DNA of 64,000 nucleotides from Solwaraspora sp. WMMD1047 (GCF_029626155.1 NZ_JARUBL010000001.1:2356001-2420000), one strand, 5' to 3'. Counted from the stretch's first letter, positions 1 to 8,964 are shown. Numbers and translations: made by a program. Notes: generated from the sequence alone by a model not told the origin.

Positions 1-1
1 C

Positions 2-397
2 CGGCGCGAGTTCCTCCAGGTCCTCATGGGCGCGGTCGCCGAAGGCGGGGTGACCGTCGTGTTCTCCTCCCACCTCGTGCACGAGCTGGAGCGCGTCTGC
101 GACCACCTGATCGTGCTCAATCATGGCCGGGTCACGCTCACCGGTGACATCGACACCCTCCTCGCCGAGCACCGGCTGCTCGTCGGCCCGCGCACGGCCA
201 CCGACCTCGACCAGGCCGGCACCGTGGTGCAGGCCGTCCACAGCGACCGGCACACGACCCTGCTGGTACGCGACGGCGCGATCACCACCGCGCCCGGCTG
301 GCAGGCCCAGCCGGTCGCGCTGGAGGACCTGGTGCTGGCGTACCTGCGGCGGCCGTCCGAGCCGGGCGCCGCGGTCACGTCGGGGGTGGCGGCATGA
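2..397 (+). CDS. ABC transporter ATP-binding protein (3' part)
   Basis: This is the C-terminal part of an ABC ATPase whose start lies before the window; 131 residues are visible. The SSHLVHE segment holds the H-loop histidine, and ERVCDHLIVLNHGRV is the usual end of an ABC-2-type exporter ATPase domain. About 80 residues of C-terminal extension follow, as in drug or peptide exporters of this class. The stop overlaps the start of the permease gene (ATGA), so the two are translationally coupled and probably form one exporter. The substrate cannot be told from what is visible. Confidence 0.85.
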   Translation, partial: RREFLQVLMGAVAEGGVTVVFSSHLVHELERVCDHLIVLNHGRVTLTGDIDTLLAEHRLLVGPRTATDLDQAGTVVQAVHSDRHTTLLVRDGAITTAPGWQAQPVALEDLVLAYLRRPSEPGAAVTSGVAA

Positions 398-1371
398 CGT
401 GGTTGATCTGGCGCCAGCACCGGGCCGAGGTCTGCGTCCTGGGGCTGCTTGTCGGCATGTTCGGCATTGCCCTGCTCGTGCTCGGGACGCAGGCCCACGA
501 CCTGTTCCCCGGCGGTCCCGCCCGGTGTGCGGGACAGGCCGGTCTCAACGAGGGCTGCGCGGCCTCCTTCCGCCGGCTCGACGAGGAGTACGGGTACGTC
601 GAGAACCTCCTGGCGGCCTTCTACCTGGTCCCCGTCGTCGTCGGTGCGTTCCTCGGTGCGCCGCTGCTCGCGCGCGAACTGGAGAGCGGCACCTGGCAGC
701 TCGCCTGGACCCAGGCCGTACCGCGGATGCGCTGGCTGGCCGCCAAGCTCGCGGGCCTGGCCGGCGTCACCGTCATGTTCACCGCGCTGTTCACCGCGGT
801 GCTCACCTGGTTCCGTCAGCCATTCGACGCGTGGGAAGGGCGGTTCCAGTACGACGCCTTCGACCTGGAGGGACTCGTCCCGGTGGCGTACGCGCTGTTC
901 GCGTTCGGCGTCGCCACCGCCGCCGGGGCGATCCTGCGGCGCAGCCTGCCCGCGTTCGGCGTCGCGTTCGGAGCGTTCCTCGCCGCCCGGATGGCGGTGG
1001 CGCTGCTGGCCCGTCCCGCGTACGCCACCCCGCTCACCACCAGGGAGCCGGTCCCCGCCGGCGGCTCGAAAGACCGGGCGGGTCACCGGCCGGTACCGAG
1101 CAACGCTGACTGGATGATCGAAGACGGCTACGCAGACGCGGCCGGGCGCAGGCTGAGCTGGACCGAGTACCACGAGCTGGAGGAGGCCGCCAATCGGGCC
1201 GGCACCAACCTCAACCAGTTCCTACACGCGCGGGGCATCCAGCAGTTCGGGGTCTACCATCCGGCCGACCGGTTCTGGACGTTCCAGCTCATCGAGGCGG
1301 CCCTGTTCGTCGCCGTCGCGGCGGTCCTGATCGGTGTGGTGGTGTGGCGGGTACGGCGCCGCATGATCTAG
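394..1371 (+). CDS. ABC-2 type transporter permease
   Basis: A 325-residue integral membrane protein, coupled by an ATGA overlap to the ATPase before it. A hydrophobic segment lies at about residues 15-35 (LGLLVGMFGIALLVLG). After it comes a loop with two cysteines, and then further segments including FYLVPVVVGAFLGAPLL, where LARELESGTWQLAWTQ follows. That last motif is typical of actinobacterial ABC-2 permeases. A final segment lies near the C-terminus (LFVAVAAVLIGVVVW), followed by a basic tail. An extracellular domain of about 100 residues lies between the last two membrane segments. It probably forms the exporter channel; the substrate is unknown. Confidence 0.85.
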   Translation: MTWLIWRQHRAEVCVLGLLVGMFGIALLVLGTQAHDLFPGGPARCAGQAGLNEGCAASFRRLDEEYGYVENLLAAFYLVPVVVGAFLGAPLLARELESGTWQLAWTQAVPRMRWLAAKLAGLAGVTVMFTALFTAVLTWFRQPFDAWEGRFQYDAFDLEGLVPVAYALFAFGVATAAGAILRRSLPAFGVAFGAFLAARMAVALLARPAYATPLTTREPVPAGGSKDRAGHRPVPSNADWMIEDGYADAAGRRLSWTEYHELEEAANRAGTNLNQFLHARGIQQFGVYHPADRFWTFQLIEAALFVAVAAVLIGVVVWRVRRRMI

Positions 1372-1612
1372 TGCCCTGACCACCGCTCACCGTGACGCGG
1401 GGATGGCCAGCCTGGACCCTCGGTGGGCGGGTGGCCGTCCCCCGCCAGCCCGCCGACCACCTGGCCCACAACTCGGCCGGGAGCGACTGCGGCGGTTACC
1501 GGATCAGCACGAGATCACCTTCGGACGGACCAACCCGCTACCCGAGCCGCCTGGCCACGTTCACGAACGTTCCTGGTGAAGGCACCGGGCGAGCGGCGGC
1601 AACAGGCTGGCG

Positions 1613-2428
1613 TCAGGCGGCCAACTCGTGGTCGCGGGCCTGGCGGCGGACGGCGCGCAGCCGGGCGGGGGTGATACCGAGTTCACGGGCGACGTCGACC
1701 TCGCTGGCCTCCGGCCGGTCCGCCTGGATGGCAGCGGCCAGCGCGGCCGTCTCGGCGACCGGCCGGCGGGGGCGGGCCGCCGGCTTCGGCCGGGCGGACC
1801 GGGTCGCGGTCGGCTGGAAACCGGCCATCTCCACCACCGCCGACGAACCGTTCACCTTCGTGGCGGCGCCCACCTTCGCGGGCGCCCGGCCGTTCCCGGC
1901 CGGGCGGGGCGCCGGCGGGGTAGCCCGCTCGACCGCCGCCGCAGGTGGGTCGGCCGCCGGCGCCTCGGCCATCCCGATGCCCGCCGGACCCGGCGTGCGG
2001 TCGGCCGCCTGCGCGTCCGAGCGGGCGGCCGCCTCGGCGGTGGAGATGTGTCCGCCCAGCTCGACCAGGCAGATGCTCGCGACCACGATCAGGCCGTCCA
2101 CCGAGAGCGGCAGCAGGTACGGGGAGGCGCCGGTCTCGCCGTACCGGGCGGCGACGCCGACCATGTGCCAGTAGGAGACCCAGGCGGCGATGCCGGCGAT
2201 GATGGCGGTCGCGGCCAACCGGGCGGCGGCCAGGCTCCGGCGGTGCACCGGTACCCGGGAGATCAGCTCGACCGTGAGCAGCAGGGCCAGCGGCGGCCAG
2301 GCGGCGATCGCCTGGCTGACCGGGTTGTCCTGGGCGTGCAGAACGTTGGCCGCCACCGAGGCGGCCACGCCCAGCGCCAGGGTGGCGCGGACGGCCCAGC
2401 GGACGCGGCGTAGCTGTGCGAGGGGCAC
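1613..2428 (-). CDS. DUF2637 membrane protein with C-terminal helix-turn-helix
   Basis: A 271-residue protein. The GTG start at 2428 is chosen because AAGGAG lies 5 nt before it; the open frame runs further up but has no ribosome site there. The first about 130 residues contain four hydrophobic segments (ATLALGVAASVAANVL, WPPLALLLTVELI, AATAIIAGIAAWVSYW, LLPLSVDGLIVVASICLVEL), matching DUF2637, which is related to the SpdB spread proteins of actinobacterial plasmids. An Ala/Pro-rich linker follows. The last about 50 residues look like a DNA-binding helix-turn-helix (EVDVARELGITPARLRAVRRQ). DUF2637 genes often sit on integrated plasmids, but no other plasmid gene is visible here, so it may be a relic. 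Function unknown. Confidence 0.75.
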   Translation of the reverse strand: MPLAQLRRVRWAVRATLALGVAASVAANVLHAQDNPVSQAIAAWPPLALLLTVELISRVPVHRRSLAAARLAATAIIAGIAAWVSYWHMVGVAARYGETGASPYLLPLSVDGLIVVASICLVELGGHISTAEAAARSDAQAADRTPGPAGIGMAEAPAADPPAAAVERATPPAPRPAGNGRAPAKVGAATKVNGSSAVVEMAGFQPTATRSARPKPAARPRRPVAETAALAAAIQADRPEASEVDVARELGITPARLRAVRRQARDHELAA

Positions 2429-2672
2429 CGGTTGCTCCTTAACCTTCGTGCGGTCCCTTCGATCGCACGGGCCTGCCGGCCCGATCGCCGCCCATCTTCG
2501 CGGTCGAAGGTTTCGGTTCGGGACAACCGTACGGATTGCGGCGTGTCGCGTACATCCGTTCGCGCTCCGTGTGCATGGCCGCGGGTGGCGTGGCTGCGCG
2601 TGCCTGGCTGCGCGGGCGACCGGTGAGAAACCGTTTCGTCGGCGCCGTGCGGAACTGGCACAGTGGCGCACC

Positions 2673-3626
2673 ATGACGGGCTTCGAGCTCCTGACCGCCG
2701 CGGACATCCCGCTCATGCAGGGTCTGGCGCAGCGGGTCACCGCCCTCCGCCCGGACCAGATCAGCGCTGGCGCCTCGTACGGGGAACTGGCCTGGGTCTG
2801 GGGCCAGGGCTGCGCTCTCTACGGCGCGACCTGGCCGCGTCGGCTGTGGTTCTCCGGCCCCGATCTGGTCGCCTGGGGCTGGGCCTTCCTGCCGCGCCAG
2901 GTGCGGCGCACCGACGGACCGGTCACGGCCGTCACCGGCGCCTCGCTGAGTTACCAGGTCCATCCCGACCACCTCGAACTGGTCGACGAGGTGATCGACT
3001 GGTACGACCAGGTGGCGGCCGGTCTCGAACGCACCGCGTCGCCGACGTCCGCCGAGGAGGTCGCGCTGCGGCGGTGGGCGGCGCACGGCTACCTGCCCGA
3101 CCAGGCGACGCTCGGCGACGCCGGCGACTGGACCCAGCTCAACGAGCGGGACCTCACCGAGGTGGAACAGCCGGCGCTGCCGGCCGGGTTCCGGTTCCGC
3201 ACCGCCGACGAGGCCGGACCGGAGGCCGCGGTCCGGGCGCATGTGGACGCCTGGACCGGCTCGACGTACTCGGCCCGGAGCTACTCCGACGTCCGGCGGA
3301 CGGCGGCCTACCGCGGGGATCTGCACCTCCTGGTGCAGGCGCCGGACGGCACGATGGCGTCCTCCACCATCATGTGGCTCGACCAGGCGAACCGGACCGT
3401 CGAGTTCGAGCCGGTCGGCACCCATCCGGACTACCGGCGGCGCGGGCTGGCCAGGGCGCTGATGTTGCGGGGGATGCGGCTGGCGCGGGCGGTTGGGGCC
3501 ACCCACGCGACGGTCGTCTGCCTGGGCGCGCCGGCGCACCCGGCGGCCCGCGGGTTGTACCACGGCCTCGGGTTTCGGGAACTGTCGCGGGACGCACCGC
3601 TGATCAAGCCCGCGACCGCGGGCTAG
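2673..3626 (+). CDS. GNAT family N-acetyltransferase
   Basis: A 317-residue protein, about twice the length of a single GNAT domain. The C-terminal domain has the acetyl-CoA motif: a beta-strand TVEFEPVGTHP, then YRRRGLARALM (R/Q-x-x-G-x-A), then ARGLYHGLGF near the end. The N-terminal half is probably a degenerate second GNAT fold (inference). The start is the ATG at 2673; no clear ribosome site precedes it, and CACAGT 8 nt upstream may be a -10 box. Its stop shares a CTAG with the stop of the hydrolase remnant on the other strand. The acceptor is unknown. Confidence 0.85.
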   Translation: MTGFELLTAADIPLMQGLAQRVTALRPDQISAGASYGELAWVWGQGCALYGATWPRRLWFSGPDLVAWGWAFLPRQVRRTDGPVTAVTGASLSYQVHPDHLELVDEVIDWYDQVAAGLERTASPTSAEEVALRRWAAHGYLPDQATLGDAGDWTQLNERDLTEVEQPALPAGFRFRTADEAGPEAAVRAHVDAWTGSTYSARSYSDVRRTAAYRGDLHLLVQAPDGTMASSTIMWLDQANRTVEFEPVGTHPDYRRRGLARALMLRGMRLARAVGATHATVVCLGAPAHPAARGLYHGLGFRELSRDAPLIKPATAG

Positions 3627-3841
3627 GCGCTGCCGGCACCGCCGCTGAACACGGAACGGGCGAAGACACCACGCAGTTCGGCGGTCCGGGTCGGGTCCTC
3701 GACCATGGGCGAGTGGCCCAACCCCGCCGGCAGCTTGACCTCCGCGCCCGGGACATCGGCGTACAGCTCGGCCGAGGAGGAGCGCCAGCGCTGATCCTCC
3801 TCGCCGAAGAGGACAAGTACCGGCTTGCCGAGGGCGGTGCG
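3623..3841 (-). pseudogene. alpha/beta hydrolase, C-terminal remnant
   Basis: About 72 residues of an alpha/beta hydrolase C-terminus. KPVLVLFGEEDQRW is the strand carrying the catalytic aspartate region, and GLGHSPMVEDP carries the catalytic histidine, followed by the last helix. The nucleophile elbow (G-x-S-x-G) and the first about 200 residues are missing. Upstream sequence in the same frame does not resemble the family. It therefore appears to be a leftover from a deletion and is unlikely to be active. Confidence 0.6.
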
Positions 3842-3946
3842 CCGACCGTGGCTCGCGATTTTCGGTTGCGCTCCTGAGGCGCGCCTGCGAGCGTTGGCGC
3901 TCCAGACGACGTACCCGGCAGTTGGTCCTATTGGGGTGTTCATCGG

Positions 3947-4333
3947 ATGACCGCACGTATCCGGCACATCGATGTCGATTGCGCTGAGCCGTACCAGCTC
4001 GCTGGCTTCTGGTCAGCGGTTCTCGACTACCCGGTGCATCCGGACGACCAGCCGGATGACGACGAGGTGTTGATCGTCGCCACCGAGGGCGCCGGGCCGT
4101 CGATGCTGTTCCTGCGGGTACCGGAGGGCAAGTCGACGAAGAACCGGCTTCACCTCGACGTGCAGCCGACCGACCGGACCCGGGACGAGGAGGTCGAGCG
4201 ACTTGTCGGGCTGGGCGCCGCCCGGATCGCCGACCACCGCCGGCCGGACGGCACCGGCTGGGTGGTGCTCGCCGACCCGGCCGGCAACGAGTTCTGCGTC
4301 GAACGCAGCGACGCCGAACGCGGACCGAGCTGA
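3947..4333 (+). CDS. VOC family protein (glyoxalase/bleomycin-resistance fold)
   Basis: A 128-residue protein of the vicinal oxygen chelate superfamily. It opens with IRHIDVDCAEPYQLAGFWSAVL, where the first metal-ligand histidine sits in HIDVDC, and has the paired beta-alpha-beta-beta-beta units. It ends with the usual WVVLADPAGNEFCVE strand, whose glutamate is often a metal ligand. NRLHLDVQPTD in the middle supplies another conserved histidine. Many actinobacterial proteins of this type have no known substrate. It lies convergent to the downstream secreted protein gene. Confidence 0.85.
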   Translation: MTARIRHIDVDCAEPYQLAGFWSAVLDYPVHPDDQPDDDEVLIVATEGAGPSMLFLRVPEGKSTKNRLHLDVQPTDRTRDEEVERLVGLGAARIADHRRPDGTGWVVLADPAGNEFCVERSDAERGPS

Positions 4334-4364
4334 TCCCCGTCACCTGCCCCGGGGCGGGCCCGGG

Positions 4365-5522
4365 TCAGCCCGTGGCGCAGGGCTTGTCGTTGAGGGTGAA
4401 GCCGGCCGGTGGCGCGTTGCCGCCCCTCCAGGTGCCGAGAATGCCGAACGAGACGCTGCCGCCGGCCGGGATGGTCCGGTTCCAGCGCAGGTCGCGGGCG
4501 GTGACGGTGGCGCCCGACTGGGCGTGCCGGGTGTTCCAGGCGGTCCGGACGCGCTGGCCGTCGGAGTAGGCAAAGGTCAGGGTCCAGCCGTCGACCGGCG
4601 CGGATTCGAGGTTGTGGATGGTCACCTCGGCGATGAACCCACCCCTCCACTGCGCCTGCACGGCGTAGCTGACCTGGCAGGTCGGGGGCGCCGGGGTGGG
4701 CGTGGCCGTTGCCTCGAGGGTGATGGTCGGGGTGGCGATCGAGAGGTTGCCGGCCGCGTCCACGGCCCGCACGTAGAAGATGTTTCTTCGGGACAGCACC
4801 AGGTCGACGCGGTGGCTGGTGCCGGTCACCGTGGCCAGCAGGGTCGAGGTGTACCAGCCGTCGAACCGGTACACCTGGTATCCGGTTACGCCCACGTCGT
4901 CGGTCGCCGCCGACCAGGTCAGTTCGGCGCTCGACCCGGTGACGTCGCGGGCCGCCAGGTCGGCGGGTGTCTGCGGCGGGGTGGTGTCCGGCCCGGTGTC
5001 GGTGGCGGGGGTCATGACCAGGACCGAGTTCGACGCGGACGAGGTCCGGCCGTCGACATCCCGGGCGTACACCTGGATGGTGTACTGCGAGGCCGGTCGG
5101 ATGCCGCTGGTGAAAACGACGGTGGTGACGTCGCCGACGTGGCTCAGGCTGATGACGTCGTTGAACGCCCGCCAGACGCCGACGTCGTATCCGAGGAGGG
5201 GGCAGCAGCCGGGTGTCGAGGCGGTCCAGCTCAGCGTGACCGAGTTGGATCGGACGGCGACGACGGCCAGGTTGGTAGGAGTGGTGGGCCGGTCGCTGCC
5301 CGTCGGGCTCGGCGTGGGCGTCGGCGGTGACGTCGGCGGCGGCGGGGCCGGTGGTGTCGGAGTCGGTGGCGGTGGTTTCGTGGCGGACCACGCCGTCGGT
5401 CCGGCTCCGGCACCGGGTACGGCCACCAGCACCGAGCCGAACACCGCGACCGGTAGCACGACGGCGGCCAGCAGGCCCGACAACAAACCACGACTCGCCA
5501 CTATGGAGCTGATTCCCCGCAT
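4365..5522 (-). CDS. secreted FN3-FN3-CBM2 protein, paralog 1
   Basis: A 385-residue exported protein. The N-terminus has a signal peptide (LLSGLLAAVVLPVAVFGSVLVAVPGAGAG), then a Pro/Thr-rich linker. Two fibronectin type III domains follow (about residues 85-170 and 180-270). A CBM2 cellulose/chitin-binding domain takes the last about 100 residues, from CQVSYAVQAQW to the terminal KPC, which probably form a disulfide. Surface tryptophans in QWRGGF, DGWTLTF and AWNT fit CBM2. No catalytic domain is present. The first FN3 has an adjacent cysteine pair (PGCCPLLGY). The ATG at 5522 is chosen because it follows a promoter shared with paralog 3. Likely role: binding of polysaccharide outside the cell. 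Confidence 0.85.
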   Translation of the reverse strand: MRGISSIVASRGLLSGLLAAVVLPVAVFGSVLVAVPGAGAGPTAWSATKPPPPTPTPPAPPPPTSPPTPTPSPTGSDRPTTPTNLAVVAVRSNSVTLSWTASTPGCCPLLGYDVGVWRAFNDVISLSHVGDVTTVVFTSGIRPASQYTIQVYARDVDGRTSSASNSVLVMTPATDTGPDTTPPQTPADLAARDVTGSSAELTWSAATDDVGVTGYQVYRFDGWYTSTLLATVTGTSHRVDLVLSRRNIFYVRAVDAAGNLSIATPTITLEATATPTPAPPTCQVSYAVQAQWRGGFIAEVTIHNLESAPVDGWTLTFAYSDGQRVRTAWNTRHAQSGATVTARDLRWNRTIPAGGSVSFGILGTWRGGNAPPAGFTLNDKPCATG

Positions 5523-5528
5523 CCCTCG

Positions 5529-5557
5529 ACGATCCATCGGACATCGATGACTGTCAA
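5529..5557 (-). promoter_or_regulatory. promoter of FN3-CBM2 paralog 1 (leaderless type)
   Basis: On the minus strand TTGACA (5557-5552) is followed by a 17-nt spacer, GATCGT (5534-5529), 6 nt and the ATG. The same layout with similar sequence precedes paralog 3. The short distance predicts that transcription starts at or next to the A of ATG. Confidence 0.5.
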
Positions 5558-5599
5558 GACGCCGGGGGTACGGGGATCGGGTCCGGTAGCCCGCCGACG

Positions 5600-6622
5600 A
5601 TGGCGACCCGGGAGCCCGCACCGACCCGCGACGAACCGCGATTTCCGGCCGACCGGGTGACCGGTCGCGGGCGCGGCTGGTACCGGGGCGACTGCCACGT
5701 CCACACGGTGCTCTCCACCGGCGGGGAGTTGACGGCGGACCAACTCGCGGTCGCGGCCCGCCGGGCGGGTCTGGACTTCATCGTGACCACCGAACACAAC
5801 ACGGCGGACGGCCACGCCGTCTGGGCCGAACCGGCCGGTGACGATCTGCTGGTGATCGCCGGTCAGGAGGTGGTCACCGCGACCGGCCACTGGCTGGCGC
5901 TCGGCGTGCCCCGAGGCGCCGTCGTCGACTGGCGTCACCGGGCCGGCGACGGCGGCATCGACCGGCAGCTTGACCGGGTACGCAGCTCGGGCGGCCTGTC
6001 GGTGGTGGCCCACCCGTACGCGCCCTATCCGTCCGGCCGGTTCGAATATCCGCAGCAGGGATTCGACGCGGTGGAGGTGTGGAACGGCCGGTGGGCCTCC
6101 GACCTGCCGTGGAACGCCGACAACGAGGCGGCGCTGGCGGAGTGGGCGGACGGCCTGGCGGCTGCGGTCCGGAGCGGACGGTGGCGCCCGGCGATCGGCA
6201 ACAGTGACGTGCACCTGGCGGACCAGATCGGTGAACCGCACACCGTGGTGCTCGCCGACGAGCTGAGCGCCGACGGGGTGTTGGCGGGTCTGCGCGCCGG
6301 CCGGTGCTGGGTCGCCCAGATGGCGGGCATCGAGCTGTCGGTGACGGCCGCGGCCGGCGGACGCCGGGCCGGACCGGGTGACCGGCTGACGGCCACCCGG
6401 GACGAGCCGGTCGTGTTCGCGGTGGAGGTGGCCGGCGTACCCCGTGGGGTGGTGAGCCTGCACACCGACCGGGGCGAGGCGCGCCGGGCGACCCTGCCCC
6501 GGCACGGCGCCGGCGCGCTCCGCTGGTCCACCACCGCCGGGGAGTCGCTGTTCGTCCGGGTCGAGGTACGCCACCGCAACGGCGAGATGGCGGCCCTGGC
6601 CAACCCGGTGATCCTGGGTTGA
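5600..6622 (+). CDS. PHP-domain metal-dependent phosphoesterase
   Basis: A 340-residue protein with the PHP fold. The metal-binding motif I is CHVHTVLSTGGEL. TTEHNT follows about 40 residues later (motif II). VVAHPYAPYP is motif III, and AIGNSDVHL, near residue 200, holds the final Asp and His ligands. This order matches the stand-alone PHP phosphoesterases. The last about 100 residues form a beta-rich domain. There is no signal peptide, so it is probably cytoplasmic. It is divergent from FN3-CBM2 paralog 1 and convergent with paralog 2, so it splits that gene family. The substrate is unknown. No ribosome site is visible before the ATG. Confidence 0.85.
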   Translation: MATREPAPTRDEPRFPADRVTGRGRGWYRGDCHVHTVLSTGGELTADQLAVAARRAGLDFIVTTEHNTADGHAVWAEPAGDDLLVIAGQEVVTATGHWLALGVPRGAVVDWRHRAGDGGIDRQLDRVRSSGGLSVVAHPYAPYPSGRFEYPQQGFDAVEVWNGRWASDLPWNADNEAALAEWADGLAAAVRSGRWRPAIGNSDVHLADQIGEPHTVVLADELSADGVLAGLRAGRCWVAQMAGIELSVTAAAGGRRAGPGDRLTATRDEPVVFAVEVAGVPRGVVSLHTDRGEARRATLPRHGAGALRWSTTAGESLFVRVEVRHRNGEMAALANPVILG

Positions 6623-6633
6623 TTGGTACCCGG

Positions 6634-7767
6634 TCAGCCGGTCGCGCAGGCCCCGCCGTTGAGGGTGAACCCGGTCGGCGGTGCGTTGCCGCCGGTCCAG
6701 GAGGCCATGATGCCGAACGAGACGCTGCCACCGGCCGGGATGAGCCGGTTCCAGCGCAGGTCCCGGGCCGTGACCGTGGCGCCGGACTGGGTGTACCGGG
6801 CGTTCCAGGCCGACCTGACACGCTGGCCGTCGGTGAGGTCGAAGGCGAGCGTCCAGCCGTCCACCGGCGCGGCTCCGACGTTGTGGACTGTCACCTCGGC
6901 GATGAACCCGCCGCGCCACTGCGCCGAGACGGCGTAGTCGACGTGGCAGGTCCGCTGCACCGGGGTCGTCGAGGGGGTCGGGGTCTGCGGTCCGGTGCCG
7001 GTGAAGCTGATCGTCGGAGTGGCGAGCGAGACGTTGCCGGCCGCGTCCACGGCGCGGACGTAGAACAGGTTGCGGCCCGGCGCCAGGCTGACCCGGTGGC
7101 TGGTCCCGGTCACGGTGGCCAGCAGCCTGGAGGTGTACCAGCCGTCGAACCAGTACACCTGGTAGCCGGTCACGCCCACGTCGTCGGTCGCCGCCGACCA
7201 GGTCAGCTCGGCGCCCCACCCGCTTGCGTCGCGGGCGGCCAGGTCGGTGGGCGCCTGCGGCGGGGTGGTGTCCGGGCCGGTGTCGGTGGCGGGCGTGACC
7301 ACGCGCAGCGTCGCGCCGGGGGAGTAGGTCCCCTGGGTGTCGCGTGCCGACAGCGAGATGCGGAACTCGGAGGTGGGCCAGGCCCGGAAGGTGAGGCTGG
7401 TTGCGTCGCCGCCGAGCCGGTACGGGGTGATGACGTCGCTGAAGGCCGGCAGGACGCTGAGGTGGTATTCCGCGATGGGGCAGCAGCCGGGAGTCGCGGG
7501 GGTCCAGCTGATCGTCACCGAGTCGGTCCGGACCTCGGTGGCGACCAGATTGGTCGGGGCGCCCGGCGGGTCGCCAGGCGTCGGTGTCGGCGTCGGGCTC
7601 GGCTCGGCGGTGGCCGCCGGCGGCTGTGCGGCCCACGCCGCCGGTCCGGTGCCCGCGCCGGGTACGGCCACCAGCACCGATCCGAAGACCGCGACCGGCC
7701 CGACGACCGCGGCCAGCAGCGCCGGCACCAGTCGACGACCAGCCACTGTAGAGCGGAAATCGGGCAT
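6634..7767 (-). CDS. secreted FN3-FN3-CBM2 protein, paralog 2
   Basis: A 377-residue exported protein with the same order as its neighbours: signal peptide, Pro/Thr linker, two FN3 domains and a C-terminal CBM2 (from CHVDYAVSAQW to the terminal GGAC). The ATG at 7767 is preferred because GGGGAAGG precedes it by 7 nt; an upstream TTG has no such site. The FN3 cysteine pair is kept (PGCCPIAEY). It lies 51 nt downstream of paralog 3 on the same strand, so the two are probably co-transcribed. Unlike paralogs 1 and 3 it has no copy of the conserved promoter, which fits an internal operon position. Confidence 0.85.
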   Translation of the reverse strand: MPDFRSTVAGRRLVPALLAAVVGPVAVFGSVLVAVPGAGTGPAAWAAQPPAATAEPSPTPTPTPGDPPGAPTNLVATEVRTDSVTISWTPATPGCCPIAEYHLSVLPAFSDVITPYRLGGDATSLTFRAWPTSEFRISLSARDTQGTYSPGATLRVVTPATDTGPDTTPPQAPTDLAARDASGWGAELTWSAATDDVGVTGYQVYWFDGWYTSRLLATVTGTSHRVSLAPGRNLFYVRAVDAAGNVSLATPTISFTGTGPQTPTPSTTPVQRTCHVDYAVSAQWRGGFIAEVTVHNVGAAPVDGWTLAFDLTDGQRVRSAWNARYTQSGATVTARDLRWNRLIPAGGSVSFGIMASWTGGNAPPTGFTLNGGACATG

Positions 7768-7818
7768 GACTCGACCTTCCCCGGGCAATAGATTGACGTG
7801 TAACGGCGTTGCGGTTTC

Positions 7819-8958
7819 CTATCCGGTGCACACCGAGTCGTTCACCATGAAGCCGGTGGGTGCGCGGTTGGCGCCGGTCCAGGTGCCGAGCAGGCCGAAC
7901 GAGACGCTGCCGCCCGCCGGGATGACCCCGTTCCAGCCGACGTCGCGCAGTGTCACCGCCTCGCCCGACTGGGCGTGCGTCGCGTTCCACACCGAGCTGA
8001 TCCGCTGGTCGTCGGGGTAGGCGAAGGTGAGCAGCCAGCCGCTGATGGGGGCGGTCCCGGTGTTGTGGACGGTCAGCCCGGCCACGAAGCCGCCGGCCCA
8101 CTGCGCCTGCGTGGTGTAGGTGATCCGGCAGGAGACCGGGTCCACCGCCGGAGTGGTCGGCGGCGGTGTCGGTGGGGGCTCGGTCGGACCCGAGCCCGGC
8201 AGGCGCAGCGTGTTGGTGGCGATGGAGACGTTGCCGGCCGCGTCCCGGGCCCGGACGTAGAAGTTGTTGCGGCCGTTCGTCAGGGTCACCGGGTGGCTGG
8301 TGCCGGTCACGGTGGCGAGCAGGGTGGAGACGAACACCCCGTCGAACCGGTACACCTGGTATCCGGTCACGTCCGCGACGTCGGCGGGCGGTGACCAGGT
8401 GAGCACGGTCTCGGTCGGTGTCGCGTCCGAGGCGGTCAGGTTCGTCGGCGCCGGTGGCGGGGTGGTGTCCGGGCCGGTGTCGGTAAGCGGGGTGACGACG
8501 GTGACCTCGTTCGACAGCGCCGAGCGGCGGCCCTGGAAGTCCTTGGCGACGACCGTGAACTGGTACTGGGTGGCCGGCAGGATGTCGGCGGTGATGGTGG
8601 CGGTGGTGACGTCGCCGACGCTGGCCGTCGAGCCGACGTCGTAGAAGGCCCGGAAGGAGATGATGTCGTAGCCGACGATGGTGCAGCAGCCGCGGGTCGA
8701 GGCGGTCCAGGTGAGCGTCACCGAGCGGCTGGTGACGGCCGTCGCGGTCAGGTTCGTGGGTGCGGTTGGCGGGTACGGGGTGGTGCTCGGGGTGCCCGTC
8801 ATGAGCGCCGGAGCCACGGGCAACGCGTGGGCGGCGATGGTCGCAGGTCCGGCGCCGACCCCGGTCAACAGGACGGCGAGTCCTGCCGCCGGAAGGACCG
8901 CCGCCAGCAGCACCGACATCAGTCGCCGACGTACCTGAGTGGACCTCTCGCCTGGCAT
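7819..8958 (-). CDS. secreted FN3-FN3-CBM2 protein, paralog 3
   Basis: A 379-residue exported protein. It has a signal peptide (LLAAVLPAAGLAVLLTGVGAG), two FN3 domains (the first with RGCCTIVGY) and a CBM2 from CRITYTTQAQW to the terminal VCTG. It is the first gene of a two-gene unit with paralog 2. The promoter matches that of paralog 1, with 6 nt between the -10 and the ATG, which supports the start at 8958 and a leaderless message. The three copies differ most in their linkers, pointing to an older duplication. No enzymatic domain is present. Confidence 0.85.
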   Translation of the reverse strand: MPGERSTQVRRRLMSVLLAAVLPAAGLAVLLTGVGAGPATIAAHALPVAPALMTGTPSTTPYPPTAPTNLTATAVTSRSVTLTWTASTRGCCTIVGYDIISFRAFYDVGSTASVGDVTTATITADILPATQYQFTVVAKDFQGRRSALSNEVTVVTPLTDTGPDTTPPPAPTNLTASDATPTETVLTWSPPADVADVTGYQVYRFDGVFVSTLLATVTGTSHPVTLTNGRNNFYVRARDAAGNVSIATNTLRLPGSGPTEPPPTPPPTTPAVDPVSCRITYTTQAQWAGGFVAGLTVHNTGTAPISGWLLTFAYPDDQRISSVWNATHAQSGEAVTLRDVGWNGVIPAGGSVSFGLLGTWTGANRAPTGFMVNDSVCTG

Positions 8959-8964
8959 ACCCCG

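Noticed and set aside
1372-1612. A small gene between the permease and DUF2637 genes
   Set aside because: Open frames here are Arg/Pro-rich, lack a ribosome site and match no family; it appears to be plain intergenic DNA.
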